Assembly (NCBI GenBank): GCA_964600045.1
Contig: CAZRHS010000002.1
Location: 1-64,000, forward strand
Source: Phil1 sp964600045
GTDB taxonomy: Bacteria; Bacillota; Clostridia; Christensenellales; CAG-138
Direction of reading: 5' to 3'
Length of the DNA: 64,000 bases
A model generated the notes under the pieces. It ran no database searches and had not been told where the DNA came from. It was given only the letters and a program-made list of their open reading frames with translations. Positions 17,769-26,516 of this stretch are shown in pieces. The position numbers were made by a program, and so were the translations under genes. How positions within the stretch are numbered: the first letter of the stretch is position 1; every line of letters begins with the position of its first letter.

Positions 17769-18266
17769 CTACTTTATGCGGAAGCTTTCAGCTGCGGGGC
17801 CTGAGGTGTTGGCGTGGCACAGTGCCGCCGCCAAGGCATCGGCCGCATCGTCCGGCTTTGGAATGCTGTTTAACGAAAGCAAAAGCTTTATCATCTGCTG
17901 AACCTGCTTTTTGTCCGCATGGCCGTTGCCGGATACCGCTGATTTTATTTGCATTGGTGTATACTCATAAAGCGGCAACCCCGCCTGCTGAGCAGAGAGC
18001 AGCGCCACACCGCGAGCCGCCGCCACCTGCAGCGCCGTGGTTGTATTCCTTGCAAAGAACAGTTCTTCAAAGGCTACATGGTCCGGCTTATAAAGCTTTA
18101 TAAGCTCGTTTGTGCCTATATACAGCCGCTCAAGCCTCTGCGGAAAAGGCGTATGCGCTTCGGTTTCTATTACGCCGTAGTCTATAGCCTTTGATTTGAC
18201 CCCTTCCGTGCTTATCACACCGTAGCCGAGTATGGCGTAGCCGGGGTCTATACCCAAGATGATCAA
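17769..18266 (-). CDS. ruvC: Holliday junction endonuclease RuvC
   Basis: Dimeric resolvase that cuts four-way junctions. The 165-residue product has the RNase H-like catalytic acids in ILGIDPGYAILGYG (Asp near residue 6), FEELFF (Glu near 70) and the C-terminal KPDDAADALAAALCHA pair. The start is TTG at 18266 (the family begins M-I-I-L-G-I-D-P-G), with GGGAG seven bases upstream. First gene of ruvC-ruvA-ruvB. Confidence 0.96.
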   Translation of the reverse strand: MIILGIDPGYAILGYGVISTEGVKSKAIDYGVIETEAHTPFPQRLERLYIGTNELIKLYKPDHVAFEELFFARNTTTALQVAAARGVALLSAQQAGLPLYEYTPMQIKSAVSGNGHADKKQVQQMIKLLLSLNSIPKPDDAADALAAALCHANTSGPAAESFRIK

Positions 18267-18296
18267 TGCTTATCTCCCGTGTATTTATAATAGCTA

Positions 18297-18325
18297 ATTT
18301 TAACATGCGCTCTTTATATTGACAA
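18297..18325 (-). promoter_or_regulatory. Promoter of the ruvCAB operon
   Basis: Minus strand: TTGTCA (18320-18325) and TAAAAT (18297-18302), 17 bases apart, 30 bases ahead of the ruvC TTG codon. No LexA-type palindrome is visible nearby. Confidence 0.7.
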
Positions 18326-18329
18326 TATT

Positions 18330-18362
18330 AAAAAAGAGGGTATTGTCTCATACCCTCTTTGC
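18330..18362 (-). terminator. Terminator after htrA
   Basis: Minus strand: an A-G-rich stem (AGAGGGTAT / ATACCCTCT) with a six-base loop, followed by TTTTTT. It separates htrA from the ruvC promoter. Confidence 0.88.
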
Positions 18363-18373
18363 GTGTTTAACTA

Positions 18374-19750
18374 TTATTCACCGAAGAAATTATAGTCGGC
18401 CTCACCGCCATAGGTTTCTTCTCCAAGGCTGTTCAAATCGGCAAGCACAAGCGTTGTTGTATAGTATTCACCACTGCGCCAATACTTTATTTCTACGCTG
18501 TCGCCCACAAGCTTTCCTCTTATCAGCGAGACGAACTCATCCTGAGTCATGCCGCTGTGCCCATCAATCTCGATTATTATATCATTGGGCAGCAATCCGG
18601 CCTTATGTCCGGGGCCATCCTTTATTACGGATGCTACCAATATTCCTTCTGGCGTTCCGTACACCTCGGCGTACATTTCGTTCCACGTGGCTACGCTTAT
18701 GCCGATGCCGGGTCTGGCTACACTGCCATCAACAATCAGCTGCTCAGCTACCTTTAATGCCTGATTTATAGGTATGGCAAAGCCGAGACCTTCCGCGCTT
18801 ATGGCGTTGCCGTATTCATCATAGCTTGCGGTAGTGGTTTTGGCGGTTACAATTCCAATTACCTCGCCGGACATGTTTATAAGCGGGCCACCGCTATTGC
18901 CGGGATTTACGGCCGCGTCAGTCTGCAGATAATCGTTTGTAACGCCGTCTATATTAACGCTCCTCGCAGTTGCACTGATAATGCCGTATGTGGTCGTTCC
19001 GGAAAGCTCACGACCGGTTGGATCGCCTATGGTTATAACAAACTCACCGACACGTACCGCCTCAGAGTCGCCAAGCTTTAAAGCCTTAAGCCCTGTTTTA
19101 TCAACCTTAAGCACGGCTATATCAAACGTTTTATCGTATCCGACAAGGTCAGCCTCAACCTCTTCCCCGTCCACAAACATTACGCCAAGCTTCGTCGCGC
19201 CTTCGACAACATGGGCATTGGTAAGAATGTAACCTTCCGAAGAAATTACGAAACCGGAACCTGAGCCGGCTTCAAGCTCGCGGCTGTATTTTTCGCTGTA
19301 AGCATAGTTTACTATACCTACTACGCCTTCACTGACATTCTCTATAACATCGGATAACGGACTTGAAGAATCGCTTATCTCCGGAGCGACTCCATCAAAT
19401 TCCGGCAGCGTTCCTGCGGGCGGAATAGGTGTTAGTTCGGGAACTGTGCTCGATGAAGCAGGTTCTTCGGTAGCACTGGCTTCGGGTGCGGGCGTTGTGC
19501 TTGGAAGCTGAGGCAAGTTTCCCTTAACAGAGGGCGTTGGGGTCGCCTGTACGGTAGCATCTTCGGCTGCTTCTGCGCTTGTCTTATAAGATGCCAATAC
19601 CGCGGGCATAAAAATCGTGGCAAGCAATGCGCCCACAATTGTAAATATTATGGCCGTAATAATGTAGCCGCCAATGCCGCGTTTGGGCGGTTTTTGCTCC
19701 GGCTGAGGAGCGTTGTTGTATCCGTCAAAGTAATAGTTGGGATACTCCAT
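18374..19750 (-). CDS. htrA: HtrA/DegP-type S1C serine protease, membrane anchored
   Basis: Extracytoplasmic quality-control protease. The 458-residue protein has a short cytoplasmic N-terminus, one transmembrane helix (about 27-50), a Pro/Thr/Ser-rich linker, a trypsin-like domain with the triad His180 (TNAHVV), Asp210 (FDIAVL) and Ser286 (GNSGGPL), and one C-terminal PDZ domain (GILVASVIKDGPGHKAGLLPND). This is the HtrA/YyxA layout of Firmicutes. It lies six bases after a histidine kinase gene and is likely co-transcribed with that two-component pair, in line with envelope-stress control. A GAGGTAAAAGAAG site precedes the start. Confidence 0.94.
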   Translation of the reverse strand: MEYPNYYFDGYNNAPQPEQKPPKRGIGGYIITAIIFTIVGALLATIFMPAVLASYKTSAEAAEDATVQATPTPSVKGNLPQLPSTTPAPEASATEEPASSSTVPELTPIPPAGTLPEFDGVAPEISDSSSPLSDVIENVSEGVVGIVNYAYSEKYSRELEAGSGSGFVISSEGYILTNAHVVEGATKLGVMFVDGEEVEADLVGYDKTFDIAVLKVDKTGLKALKLGDSEAVRVGEFVITIGDPTGRELSGTTTYGIISATARSVNIDGVTNDYLQTDAAVNPGNSGGPLINMSGEVIGIVTAKTTTASYDEYGNAISAEGLGFAIPINQALKVAEQLIVDGSVARPGIGISVATWNEMYAEVYGTPEGILVASVIKDGPGHKAGLLPNDIIIEIDGHSGMTQDEFVSLIRGKLVGDSVEIKYWRSGEYYTTTLVLADLNSLGEETYGGEADYNFFGE

Positions 19751-19756
19751 CTTCTT

Positions 19757-21241
19757 TTACCTCCGTTGTAGGGAATTTGCTTTTTGCTTTCCCTGTTGTT
19801 CATATAACTTAAGCGTAAACGTAAATGTTGCGCCCTTGCCCTGTTCTGATTCGGCCTTTATGGTTTGGCCATGCTGTTCTATTATTCGTTTCACTATACT
19901 TAATCCAAGTCCTGACGATGAACCCGAAGGCGTATGAGCCTTCTCTGCCTTGTAGAAACGATCGAATACATACGGCAAATCATCGGGGGATATTCCTTCA
20001 CCGTTGTCTATAACGCTCATTACCGCAAGCTTTTTATCGGTTGCTATGCGAAGGGTAAGTTTACCGCCATCCGGAGAAAACTTAATCGCGTTATCGACAA
20101 GATTGCGTATTACCTGCGCTATTTGGGACTGGTCTGCCTCAACCATTGTTCTGTCCGCCGCAAAGTCCATATTTACATCTATGTGCTTAGCGTTGATGCG
20201 GGCTTCAAATGTAAGCACAGTGCGAATAACAAGTTCATTTAAGTCAAAAGGTTCCAGCTTAAGTTCGTATTGCCCCGATTCTATTCTGGCAAGATCCAGT
20301 AAATCGTTAACCATACCTGTCATACGTTTACATTCGTTAATGACGATATCCAAATATTTAGGCTGGTCCTCGCTTGAAATAGTGCCATCCTGCATTGCTT
20401 CAAGAAATCCCCTCATGCTGGTAAGCGGGGAGCGCAGCTCGTGAGACACGTTCGCAACAAAGCTTCGTCTTGATTGCTCAAGGGCATTGATTTCGTTCGC
20501 CATTTCATTGAAACTTTGGCCAAGCTGACCAACCTCATCATGACTTGTTATGGCTACCCTTGCTTCATATTCGCCTTTGGAGAAGCGGGTTATGGCATTA
20601 TTCATGTCAACTATAGGCTTTGTCATGCGGCCGGTAATATATGTTACGGCAAGAACAGCAAGCATAACGGCTATACACGCGGCAAGCAAAACATCCAAAT
20701 ATACCTGGCGTATGGAAGTATTGTAGCGGCTCATATCCGTATGAAAAAACATCGCTCCGATAACTTCACCGTCAGTAGTGATTATCTGCCTTTTAAGAGT
20801 CATTATCGGAATGTTTCCCGATGATGAACCGTCAGTAGTAATTTGTATTTCCCCGTTTCCGGAGATTATTTCGGATGCTTCCTGACTTAAGTTAATATCC
20901 GACAGAGCATTCCATTTCTCTTCGCTCAGTTCATCGCGCAATATTACTTTGCCGTAGGCAGAATCTATAAAATACAGTTGCAGCATAGCATCGTATTTGC
21001 GCATGATCGTTCTCAATGTATCTTTGGCAACGGATCTCTTTTCGGCTTCTATGTATTGCGTAACTATTATGCGGTTTATTTCGGAAGCCTCACGGCGAAG
21101 TTCGTTCTCGTTTTCCGTTGTATACTGGCTTTTGAACATGGCGCTGATTGTTATGCCCAAAAGAAACACTATCAGCAATATTATTGCAAGATACGTGCTA
21201 AGCATACGCGAGAACAACGTATTAAACAGCCCTTTGCCCAT
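19757..21241 (-). CDS. Membrane sensor histidine kinase (HAMP, HisKA, HATPase)
   Basis: The 494-residue protein has two transmembrane helices (about 13-34 and 180-203) flanking an extracellular sensor region, a HAMP linker, a HisKA domain with the phosphoacceptor His267 (NVSHELRSPLTSMRGF) and an ATPase domain with N box (RNLVDNAIKF), DNGEGI and GLGLSIVKRI. It is of the PhoR/WalK type. It lies 23 bases after the OmpR-type regulator gene (GGAGG ribosome binding site), so it is almost certainly its partner, and it is followed by htrA. The signal sensed is unknown. An envelope-stress role is inferred from htrA. Confidence 0.93.
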   Translation of the reverse strand: MGKGLFNTLFSRMLSTYLAIILLIVFLLGITISAMFKSQYTTENENELRREASEINRIIVTQYIEAEKRSVAKDTLRTIMRKYDAMLQLYFIDSAYGKVILRDELSEEKWNALSDINLSQEASEIISGNGEIQITTDGSSSGNIPIMTLKRQIITTDGEVIGAMFFHTDMSRYNTSIRQVYLDVLLAACIAVMLAVLAVTYITGRMTKPIVDMNNAITRFSKGEYEARVAITSHDEVGQLGQSFNEMANEINALEQSRRSFVANVSHELRSPLTSMRGFLEAMQDGTISSEDQPKYLDIVINECKRMTGMVNDLLDLARIESGQYELKLEPFDLNELVIRTVLTFEARINAKHIDVNMDFAADRTMVEADQSQIAQVIRNLVDNAIKFSPDGGKLTLRIATDKKLAVMSVIDNGEGISPDDLPYVFDRFYKAEKAHTPSGSSSGLGLSIVKRIIEQHGQTIKAESEQGKGATFTFTLKLYEQQGKQKANSLQRR

Positions 21242-21264
21242 TAAGCCTCCAATGCTAAGGAATT

Positions 21265-21948
21265 TTACTTAGCCGTTTCAAATTTATATCCTACTCCCCA
21301 AACGGTCTTTATTTCCCATTGCGGCCGTTCACCTATCTTTTCCCTGATGCGCTTTATATGCACGTCAACCGTACGCGAGTCACCAAAGAAATCGAATCCC
21401 CAAACCTGCTCAAGCAGCTGCTCACGCGTAAACACCTTGCCTTCACGGGATGCCAAGAAGAAAAGCAATTCTATTTCCTTGGGCGGCATATCCAAAGGCT
21501 TGCCATCCAGCATGACGGTATAATTGTCCAGCGATATGGTCAGCCCCGGGAACCTGAGCTCTTTTTCGTCGCCCGGCGCTGAGCTGCGCCTTAATACGGC
21601 CCGTATGCGAGCTAAAAGTTCCTTTGCTTCAAACGGCTTAGGAATATAGTCATCCGCGCCGAGTTCAAGCCCCTGAATCCTGTCTAACGTATCGCCTTTA
21701 GCCGTAAGCATAATTACAGGCACGGTGCTTTCTTCACGCAGTTTTTCAAGTACCGTCCAGCCGTCCATACCGGGCAGCATTACATCAAGCAAAACCAAAG
21801 TCGGTTTAACATTACGAAACGCATCCAATGCGGCATCACCGCGCGTGCATGTTGCTACGGTGTAACCCTCTTTCTTTAGATACATTTCAATTATAGCCAG
21901 TATATTAGTGTCGTCATCAACAACTAAAATAACATTGTTGTTATCCAT
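21265..21948 (-). CDS. OmpR/PhoB-family response regulator
   Basis: A 227-residue transcription factor: N-terminal receiver domain with the acidic pocket VVDDD, the phosphoacceptor Asp in LLDVMLPGMDGW near residue 54, the conserved Thr/Ala and Lys (MLTAKGD, PKPFEAKELLARIRAVLRR), and a winged-helix DNA-binding domain (FTREQLLEQVWGFDFFGDSRTVDVHIKRIREKIG). First gene of the regulator-kinase-htrA cluster, with a GGAGG site. No clear binding boxes were seen. Confidence 0.95.
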   Translation of the reverse strand: MDNNNVILVVDDDTNILAIIEMYLKKEGYTVATCTRGDAALDAFRNVKPTLVLLDVMLPGMDGWTVLEKLREESTVPVIMLTAKGDTLDRIQGLELGADDYIPKPFEAKELLARIRAVLRRSSAPGDEKELRFPGLTISLDNYTVMLDGKPLDMPPKEIELLFFLASREGKVFTREQLLEQVWGFDFFGDSRTVDVHIKRIREKIGERPQWEIKTVWGVGYKFETAK

Positions 21949-22056
21949 GTTTAGCCTCCTTGCGCAGCTATTATGAGTTTACACAAGCTTCCGCACAAAT
22001 ATAATAGCATTAATTTGTGAACATGGTATGAATAAGTTCAAAATGCCCTAAATAGT

Positions 22057-24279
22057 TTACTTTTTAAGCGTAACCACCGTTACGCCGGCATCGCCTTCGC
22101 CGTAACTGCCCATGCGATAGCTTTTTACGAGTGAATGGTGCTTTAAGAAAGCCTGTATACCGGCCCTCAATGCGCCGGTGCCTTTGCCATGAATTATATT
22201 CACTTCACTAAGCCCGGCGTTGTAGGCATCATCAAGATAGCGATCTACGACTATATTGGCCTCATCTACAAGCATTCCCCGAACATCAAGCTCAAGGCCG
22301 ACCTGTTTGCCCGCGCCCAATCCAACCTTGCCGGAAGCAGGCATTTCAGGCTTTTTTTCTTCAATAAGGCGTATATCCTTAAGCTTTACATTCAGCTTCA
22401 TAACGCCGGCCTGTACTGTTACCTCACCTTTTGAATCCGGCGCGGTAAGCACGGTAGCTTTTTGGTCAATTGAAACTATCCTTACTGTATCGCCGGGACG
22501 CACGGTCTTGGGCGGTTTGGTGTTATCCTCCTTCTTTACCTCTTCTTTTTCGTTTATCGATGCTTCCGCTGCCCTTAANNNNNNNNNNNNNNNNNNNNNN
22601 NNNNNNNNNNNNNNNNNNNNNNNNNNNNNNNNNNNNNNNNNNNNNNNNNNNNNNNNNNNNNNNNNNNNNNNNNNNNNNCGTTCTTCCTCAGCAATGCGGT
22701 GCTGCGATTGGGCGCTTGATATAATGTCTTCAAAGCGCACATCCTCGCCCTTCAGAAAACCTTTTGCGTTTTCGATAATATCGGCAGGCAATCCGAGGCG
22801 GGAAGAAATCTCAAATGCGTTGGATTTGCCGGGTATGCCGATATAAAGCCTGTATGTAGGGCAAAGCTTATCTACATCAAACTCCATGGAAGCATTCTCC
22901 ATGCCCTCATGAGTCATGGCAAAAGCCTTTATTTCGCTGTAATGTGTTGTTGAAACGCATATACATTTGCGGTTGTTCAGTTCTTCCAATATACTCATCG
23001 CCAGTGCCGCTCCCTCGATGGGATCGGTACCGGCACCAAGCTCATCAAGCAGCACAAGAGAGTGACTGTCGGCCTTATCCAATATACCGACTATAGTCTT
23101 CATGTGTGAGGAAAACGTTGAAAGAGATTGCTCAATCGATTGCTCATCGCCTATATCGGCATATATGTTTTCGAATACCGGGAATTCACTTCCCTCATTA
23201 GCGGGTATAAATATGCCGCTTTGTACCATTAACGCGAACAAGCCGACTATTTTTAGAGTAACGGTTTTGCCGCCGGTATTTGGGCCTGTAATTATAAGCG
23301 AGCGATAGTCCTTTCCTATCCAAATATCGATTGGCACAACTCTATCGGACGGTATCAGCGGATGACGGCCGCGCACTATTCGAACATAGTTAGATTGGTT
23401 AAGCTTAGGCATAACGGCATTAAGTTCACGCGAAAGCTTAGCCTTTGCAAATACCAAGTCTATGCGGCCCATTATATTTAGATTTTCTCTTATTTCCGAA
23501 GCGTAAGGCGCAAGCATAGCCGTAAGTTCGGTAAGAATTCGCTCTATTTCATCAGATTCCTCGGCAAGCAGCTTTTTATATTCATTTCCAAGTTCAACAA
23601 CAGCCGCTGGCTCTATAAAAAGCGTAGCACCGCTGCCGCTTTGGTCATGTATAAGTCCGGGTACCTGTTGGCGGTATTCCTGCTTAACGGGAATAACAAA
23701 ACGACCGTTTCGTATTGTTATTATCGGCTCCTGAAGATATTTTTGATAAGAAGCGGATCTTATCATTCCATTAAGCCTTTCGCGTACCTTTTCGTTCGCA
23801 AGGCGCATGGAGCGGCGAATCCTTGCTAATGCGGGCGATGCGCCGTCAAATATCTCGTCCTCGTTAATTATGCAGCGGCCTATTTCTTCCTCTGCGCTTC
23901 TGTGCGTTATCAATAATCCTGCAAGATTGCGGAGATAACTCTCCTCTCCCATTTCCTTAAGCAGCACATCTTTAGCTATTCTTGCCGCTTTTAGACAGCT
24001 TGCAATGCCGAGCAGTTCGCCGGTGGACAGGAACAGAGCCGCATGCATTCTCTCAAGGCAATTACGCATATCAGGAAAATCATCTATAGGTGATCTGCCG
24101 GTTTTGTAGTAAAGCGTCTCCGCTTCCGCGGTAAGCTTAAGTTCACGCTCGACCGTATCAAAATCACATGATGGTTCAAGCTCATCAACAAGTTCTCGTG
24201 ATACGCAGCAGGAGGCGTGCTGCTTCAGCATCGCGAGTATTTTATCAAATTCCAGTGTTTTTAGTGTTCTTTTTTCCAT
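22057..24279 (-). CDS. mutS2: Endonuclease MutS2, interrupted by an assembly gap
   Basis: MutS-like protein that splits stalled ribosomes or suppresses recombination (roles reported for the family). The visible part has the family start MEKRTLKTLEFDKI, a clamp region, Walker A GPNTGGKTVTLK, the ATPase motif LLDELGAGTDPIEGAALA and the C-terminal Smr nuclease domain (LDVRGMLVDEA, IIHGKGTGALR). The 100 N at 22579-22678 fall in the coiled-coil linker ahead of Smr. As written the protein is 740 codons, shorter than the usual 780-790, so the true gap is probably longer than 100 bases. The frame happens to continue across it. Confidence 0.9.
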   Translation of the reverse strand: MEKRTLKTLEFDKILAMLKQHASCCVSRELVDELEPSCDFDTVERELKLTAEAETLYYKTGRSPIDDFPDMRNCLERMHAALFLSTGELLGIASCLKAARIAKDVLLKEMGEESYLRNLAGLLITHRSAEEEIGRCIINEDEIFDGASPALARIRRSMRLANEKVRERLNGMIRSASYQKYLQEPIITIRNGRFVIPVKQEYRQQVPGLIHDQSGSGATLFIEPAAVVELGNEYKKLLAEESDEIERILTELTAMLAPYASEIRENLNIMGRIDLVFAKAKLSRELNAVMPKLNQSNYVRIVRGRHPLIPSDRVVPIDIWIGKDYRSLIITGPNTGGKTVTLKIVGLFALMVQSGIFIPANEGSEFPVFENIYADIGDEQSIEQSLSTFSSHMKTIVGILDKADSHSLVLLDELGAGTDPIEGAALAMSILEELNNRKCICVSTTHYSEIKAFAMTHEGMENASMEFDVDKLCPTYRLYIGIPGKSNAFEISSRLGLPADIIENAKGFLKGEDVRFEDIISSAQSQHRIAEEEXXXXXXXXXXXXXXXXXXXXXXXXXXXXXXXXXXLRAAEASINEKEEVKKEDNTKPPKTVRPGDTVRIVSIDQKATVLTAPDSKGEVTVQAGVMKLNVKLKDIRLIEEKKPEMPASGKVGLGAGKQVGLELDVRGMLVDEANIVVDRYLDDAYNAGLSEVNIIHGKGTGALRAGIQAFLKHHSLVKSYRMGSYGEGDAGVTVVTLKK
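22579..22678. other. Assembly gap of exactly 100 N
   Basis: One hundred unknown bases inside mutS2. A round 100 is the usual placeholder for a join of unknown length. No sequence can be read here. Confidence 0.99.
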
Positions 24280-24319
24280 GTCAAACTCCGATTTTCTATA
24301 TCGTAATTACTATAAACAC

Positions 24320-24357
24320 ATAAAAAGGCGACCGAAACAAAACGCTCCGGCCGCGCC
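24320..24357 (-). terminator. Possible terminator after zapA
   Basis: Minus strand: an imperfect GC-rich hairpin (outer GGCG / CGCC with further inner pairs) followed by TTTTT, between zapA and mutS2. The stem has a bulge, so confidence is moderate. Confidence 0.5.
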
Positions 24358-24400
24358 AAATTTTCCAGTCACAAGCAGTCGTGACTTTATAATAAATTTC

Positions 24401-24724
24401 TCAGTGCACACCAGTCTCTTGCTTAGCGGCAAAAGGACGCTTAACAGGAGCAGATACACTACTACGCTTGGGCATTTCCCTAAGATCAGATATACGCTGA
24501 TCAAGAGCCTCATAGTCGCTGCGCAACTTAGTAAGCTCATCCGCCATGTTCAGCGCCGCAAGCAACACGCAATTGCCTGTGCTGAGCATAGGATACTTAC
24601 GCTTTACGTCGTCAACCTTCGCGTTTACCATCTCTGCCAGAGAATCCATATACTGTTGGCTTTCGTCACCGGTAAGTTTAAATTCCATCCCGGCAATACG
24701 AACTATAGTACGATTATTATCCAT
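24401..24724 (-). CDS. zapA: Cell division protein ZapA
   Basis: Small FtsZ-ring stabiliser. The 107-residue product has the ZapA core (TIVRIAGMEFKLTGDESQQY, VNAKVDDV) and a coiled-coil helix (VLLAALNMADELTKL...). Its short basic tail is not conserved. Length suits the Firmicutes form. It precedes mutS2, a common pairing in Clostridia. It has its own promoter with a GTTGTATC repeat set (see 24726-24774) and a GAGGTG ribosome binding site. Confidence 0.9.
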   Translation of the reverse strand: MDNNRTIVRIAGMEFKLTGDESQQYMDSLAEMVNAKVDDVKRKYPMLSTGNCVLLAALNMADELTKLRSDYEALDQRISDLREMPKRSSVSAPVKRPFAAKQETGVH

Positions 24725-24744
24725 AGATACAACACCTCGATAAG

Positions 24745-24773
24745 ATTATACTATGCGTTGTATCAAGATGCAA
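24745..24773 (-). promoter_or_regulatory. zapA promoter
   Basis: Minus strand: TTGCAT (24768-24773) and a perfect TATAAT (24745-24750), 17 bases apart, about 20 bases upstream of the start codon. An imperfect inverted repeat fills the -35 and spacer. Confidence 0.78.
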
Positions 24774-24809
24774 CACTTTTCATCTATATATTGTGTAAAA
24801 TGGCCGAAT

Positions 24810-25523
24810 TTATTCTGTGTCTTTATTTATCTCAATATTTATCGCAACGCTCTTTTCGTCCTTTGAGCCGATTGTATAAATTCTAAAGTCTGTATTAAGC
24901 GAACTGAATGAATTAACCTTGCTGCTTTCTTCAGCCGAAACAGCAGCACTATGCAGCATATTAAGCGTTGTATCTATACCGTCTGATCCTCCGTTTAATG
25001 CCGTTAATAACGCGTTGAGCATTATACGCACTTCATTGCAGTGTCCTTCGTAACTGCTGTATTCTTTATTGTAAATGTATTGCTGTATCGGGCTAAGCTC
25101 TCCGTCCGGTTTGTCAGGCTCACTTACAACGGAATACTGAACATCAATCGTGTTAAATACGCCATCGGTACTTTCAAAGTCAATTTGAATGCTGAATAAG
25201 TCACTTGAAATTGTATATTCTTCTTTGCCGGCATCCTCATAAATCATTTGCGAAGTACTATTCGGCCATTCGGCTAACATTGCGTCAATTATGTCCGCAG
25301 GCTCGGATAATGTATTATAAAACTCGTCAGTGTCACTGTTTTCGCCTATAACGGTATAATCATATTCAGCGCTGTCTTTTGACAATCCGATTGAAGCAAG
25401 CATTTCAGAACCTTTATCGGTCATCAAGAAAAGCATTATGCCAATAAGCAAAATGATAGCGGTAAGGAGAGTATTTGCCAGCTTTTCTTTATTGGCGCTG
25501 CTTTTCGGATCCTTCTTATCCAT
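24810..25523 (-). CDS. Single-pass membrane protein of unknown function
   Basis: Not recognised. From the ATG at 25523 the 237 residues comprise a lysine-rich cytoplasmic start, one transmembrane helix (about 18-38), and an extracytoplasmic domain of mixed helix and strand with no cysteines or obvious catalytic motifs. An earlier in-frame TTG (25526) is less likely. The start overlaps the rluA-family stop codon by eight bases, so translation is probably coupled to that gene. Nothing in the sequence gives a function. Confidence 0.75.
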   Translation of the reverse strand: MDKKDPKSSANKEKLANTLLTAIILLIGIMLFLMTDKGSEMLASIGLSKDSAEYDYTVIGENSDTDEFYNTLSEPADIIDAMLAEWPNSTSQMIYEDAGKEEYTISSDLFSIQIDFESTDGVFNTIDVQYSVVSEPDKPDGELSPIQQYIYNKEYSSYEGHCNEVRIMLNALLTALNGGSDGIDTTLNMLHSAAVSAEESSKVNSFSSLNTDFRIYTIGSKDEKSVAINIEINKDTE

Positions 25524-26508
25524 CAAATTCAGCCTCGTCTATCAATTTATCCAAATCAACGCTTGTATCATGCCCGGCTTTTTTTAATGCTTGTATGAAC
25601 CATTCGGGTATTGGCGCACGGAATGTCATTAACTCGTTTGTTGACGGATGCGTTAGCGTAAGCCTGGCGGCATGCAGTGCCTGTCCATCAAGGCCCAGGC
25701 TGTTTTTTTCGGAACCATATACACTGTCCCCCGCTACAGGATGCTTAATATGCGCCATATGAACTCTTATTTGATGGGTTCGCCCGGTTTCAAGCTTAGC
25801 CGCTATAAGCGTATAATTTCCCAGCCTTTCAAGCACGTTAAAATGAGTTATCGCACCGCGTCCGTCCGATCTTACGGCCATTTTTTTCCTGTCCGTCTTG
25901 TGCCGTCCAATCGGTGCGTTAACGGTTCCGATATCTTCTTTTATGTTGCCTGCAACCAATGCCAAATATACTCGTCCCGCCTCATGAGTTTTCATTTGAG
26001 CGGCAAGGTTTCTGTGCGCATTATCATTTTTTGCTATTACTATCAACCCGGAAGTCAGCTTATCAATTCTATGTACAATACCCGGACGCAGCTCTCCGCC
26101 TATGCCGGACAAATCCTTTATGTGATACATAATCGCGTTTACCAATGTACCTGATTCATTTCCGGGCGCCGGATGCACAACCATGCCTTTGGGTTTATCT
26201 ATAACCGCGATATCACTATCTTCATACACTATAGACAGGGGAATATCTTCGGCCTTAAGCTCAGTGACGGCAGGTAAAGAGATAAAAAGCTCTACCTCAT
26301 CCTCAGCTTTAAGCTTATACCCCGCCTTTGTCTCCTCTTTGCCGTTTACGCAGGCGTTTCCGTCTTCTATAAGTTGCTTAACGTATGAGCGGGTTTCTCC
26401 GCAGATAGATGCAAGAAAAACATCAAGCCTTTCTCCGCCTGAAGCCACAGCCTTTATCGTTCGACCATACTCACTGTATTCTATTGTGGGCGAGTTCGGC
26501 TGTTCCAT
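25516..26508 (-). CDS. RluA/RluD-family pseudouridine synthase
   Basis: Converts specific uridines of rRNA (possibly tRNA) to pseudouridine. The 330 residues have an N-terminal S4 RNA-binding domain (RLDVFLASICGETRSYVKQLIEDG) and the catalytic motif HRIDKLTSGLIVIAK, whose Asp is the nucleophile, plus GRTHQIRVHMAHI near the end. It lies directly after lspA, as ylyB does in Bacillus subtilis. The family is clear, but the exact target (RluD-like or other) cannot be told, so no symbol is given. Confidence 0.92.
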   Translation of the reverse strand: MEQPNSPTIEYSEYGRTIKAVASGGERLDVFLASICGETRSYVKQLIEDGNACVNGKEETKAGYKLKAEDEVELFISLPAVTELKAEDIPLSIVYEDSDIAVIDKPKGMVVHPAPGNESGTLVNAIMYHIKDLSGIGGELRPGIVHRIDKLTSGLIVIAKNDNAHRNLAAQMKTHEAGRVYLALVAGNIKEDIGTVNAPIGRHKTDRKKMAVRSDGRGAITHFNVLERLGNYTLIAAKLETGRTHQIRVHMAHIKHPVAGDSVYGSEKNSLGLDGQALHAARLTLTHPSTNELMTFRAPIPEWFIQALKKAGHDTSVDLDKLIDEAEFDG

Positions 26509-26516
26509 CTGCCTTT

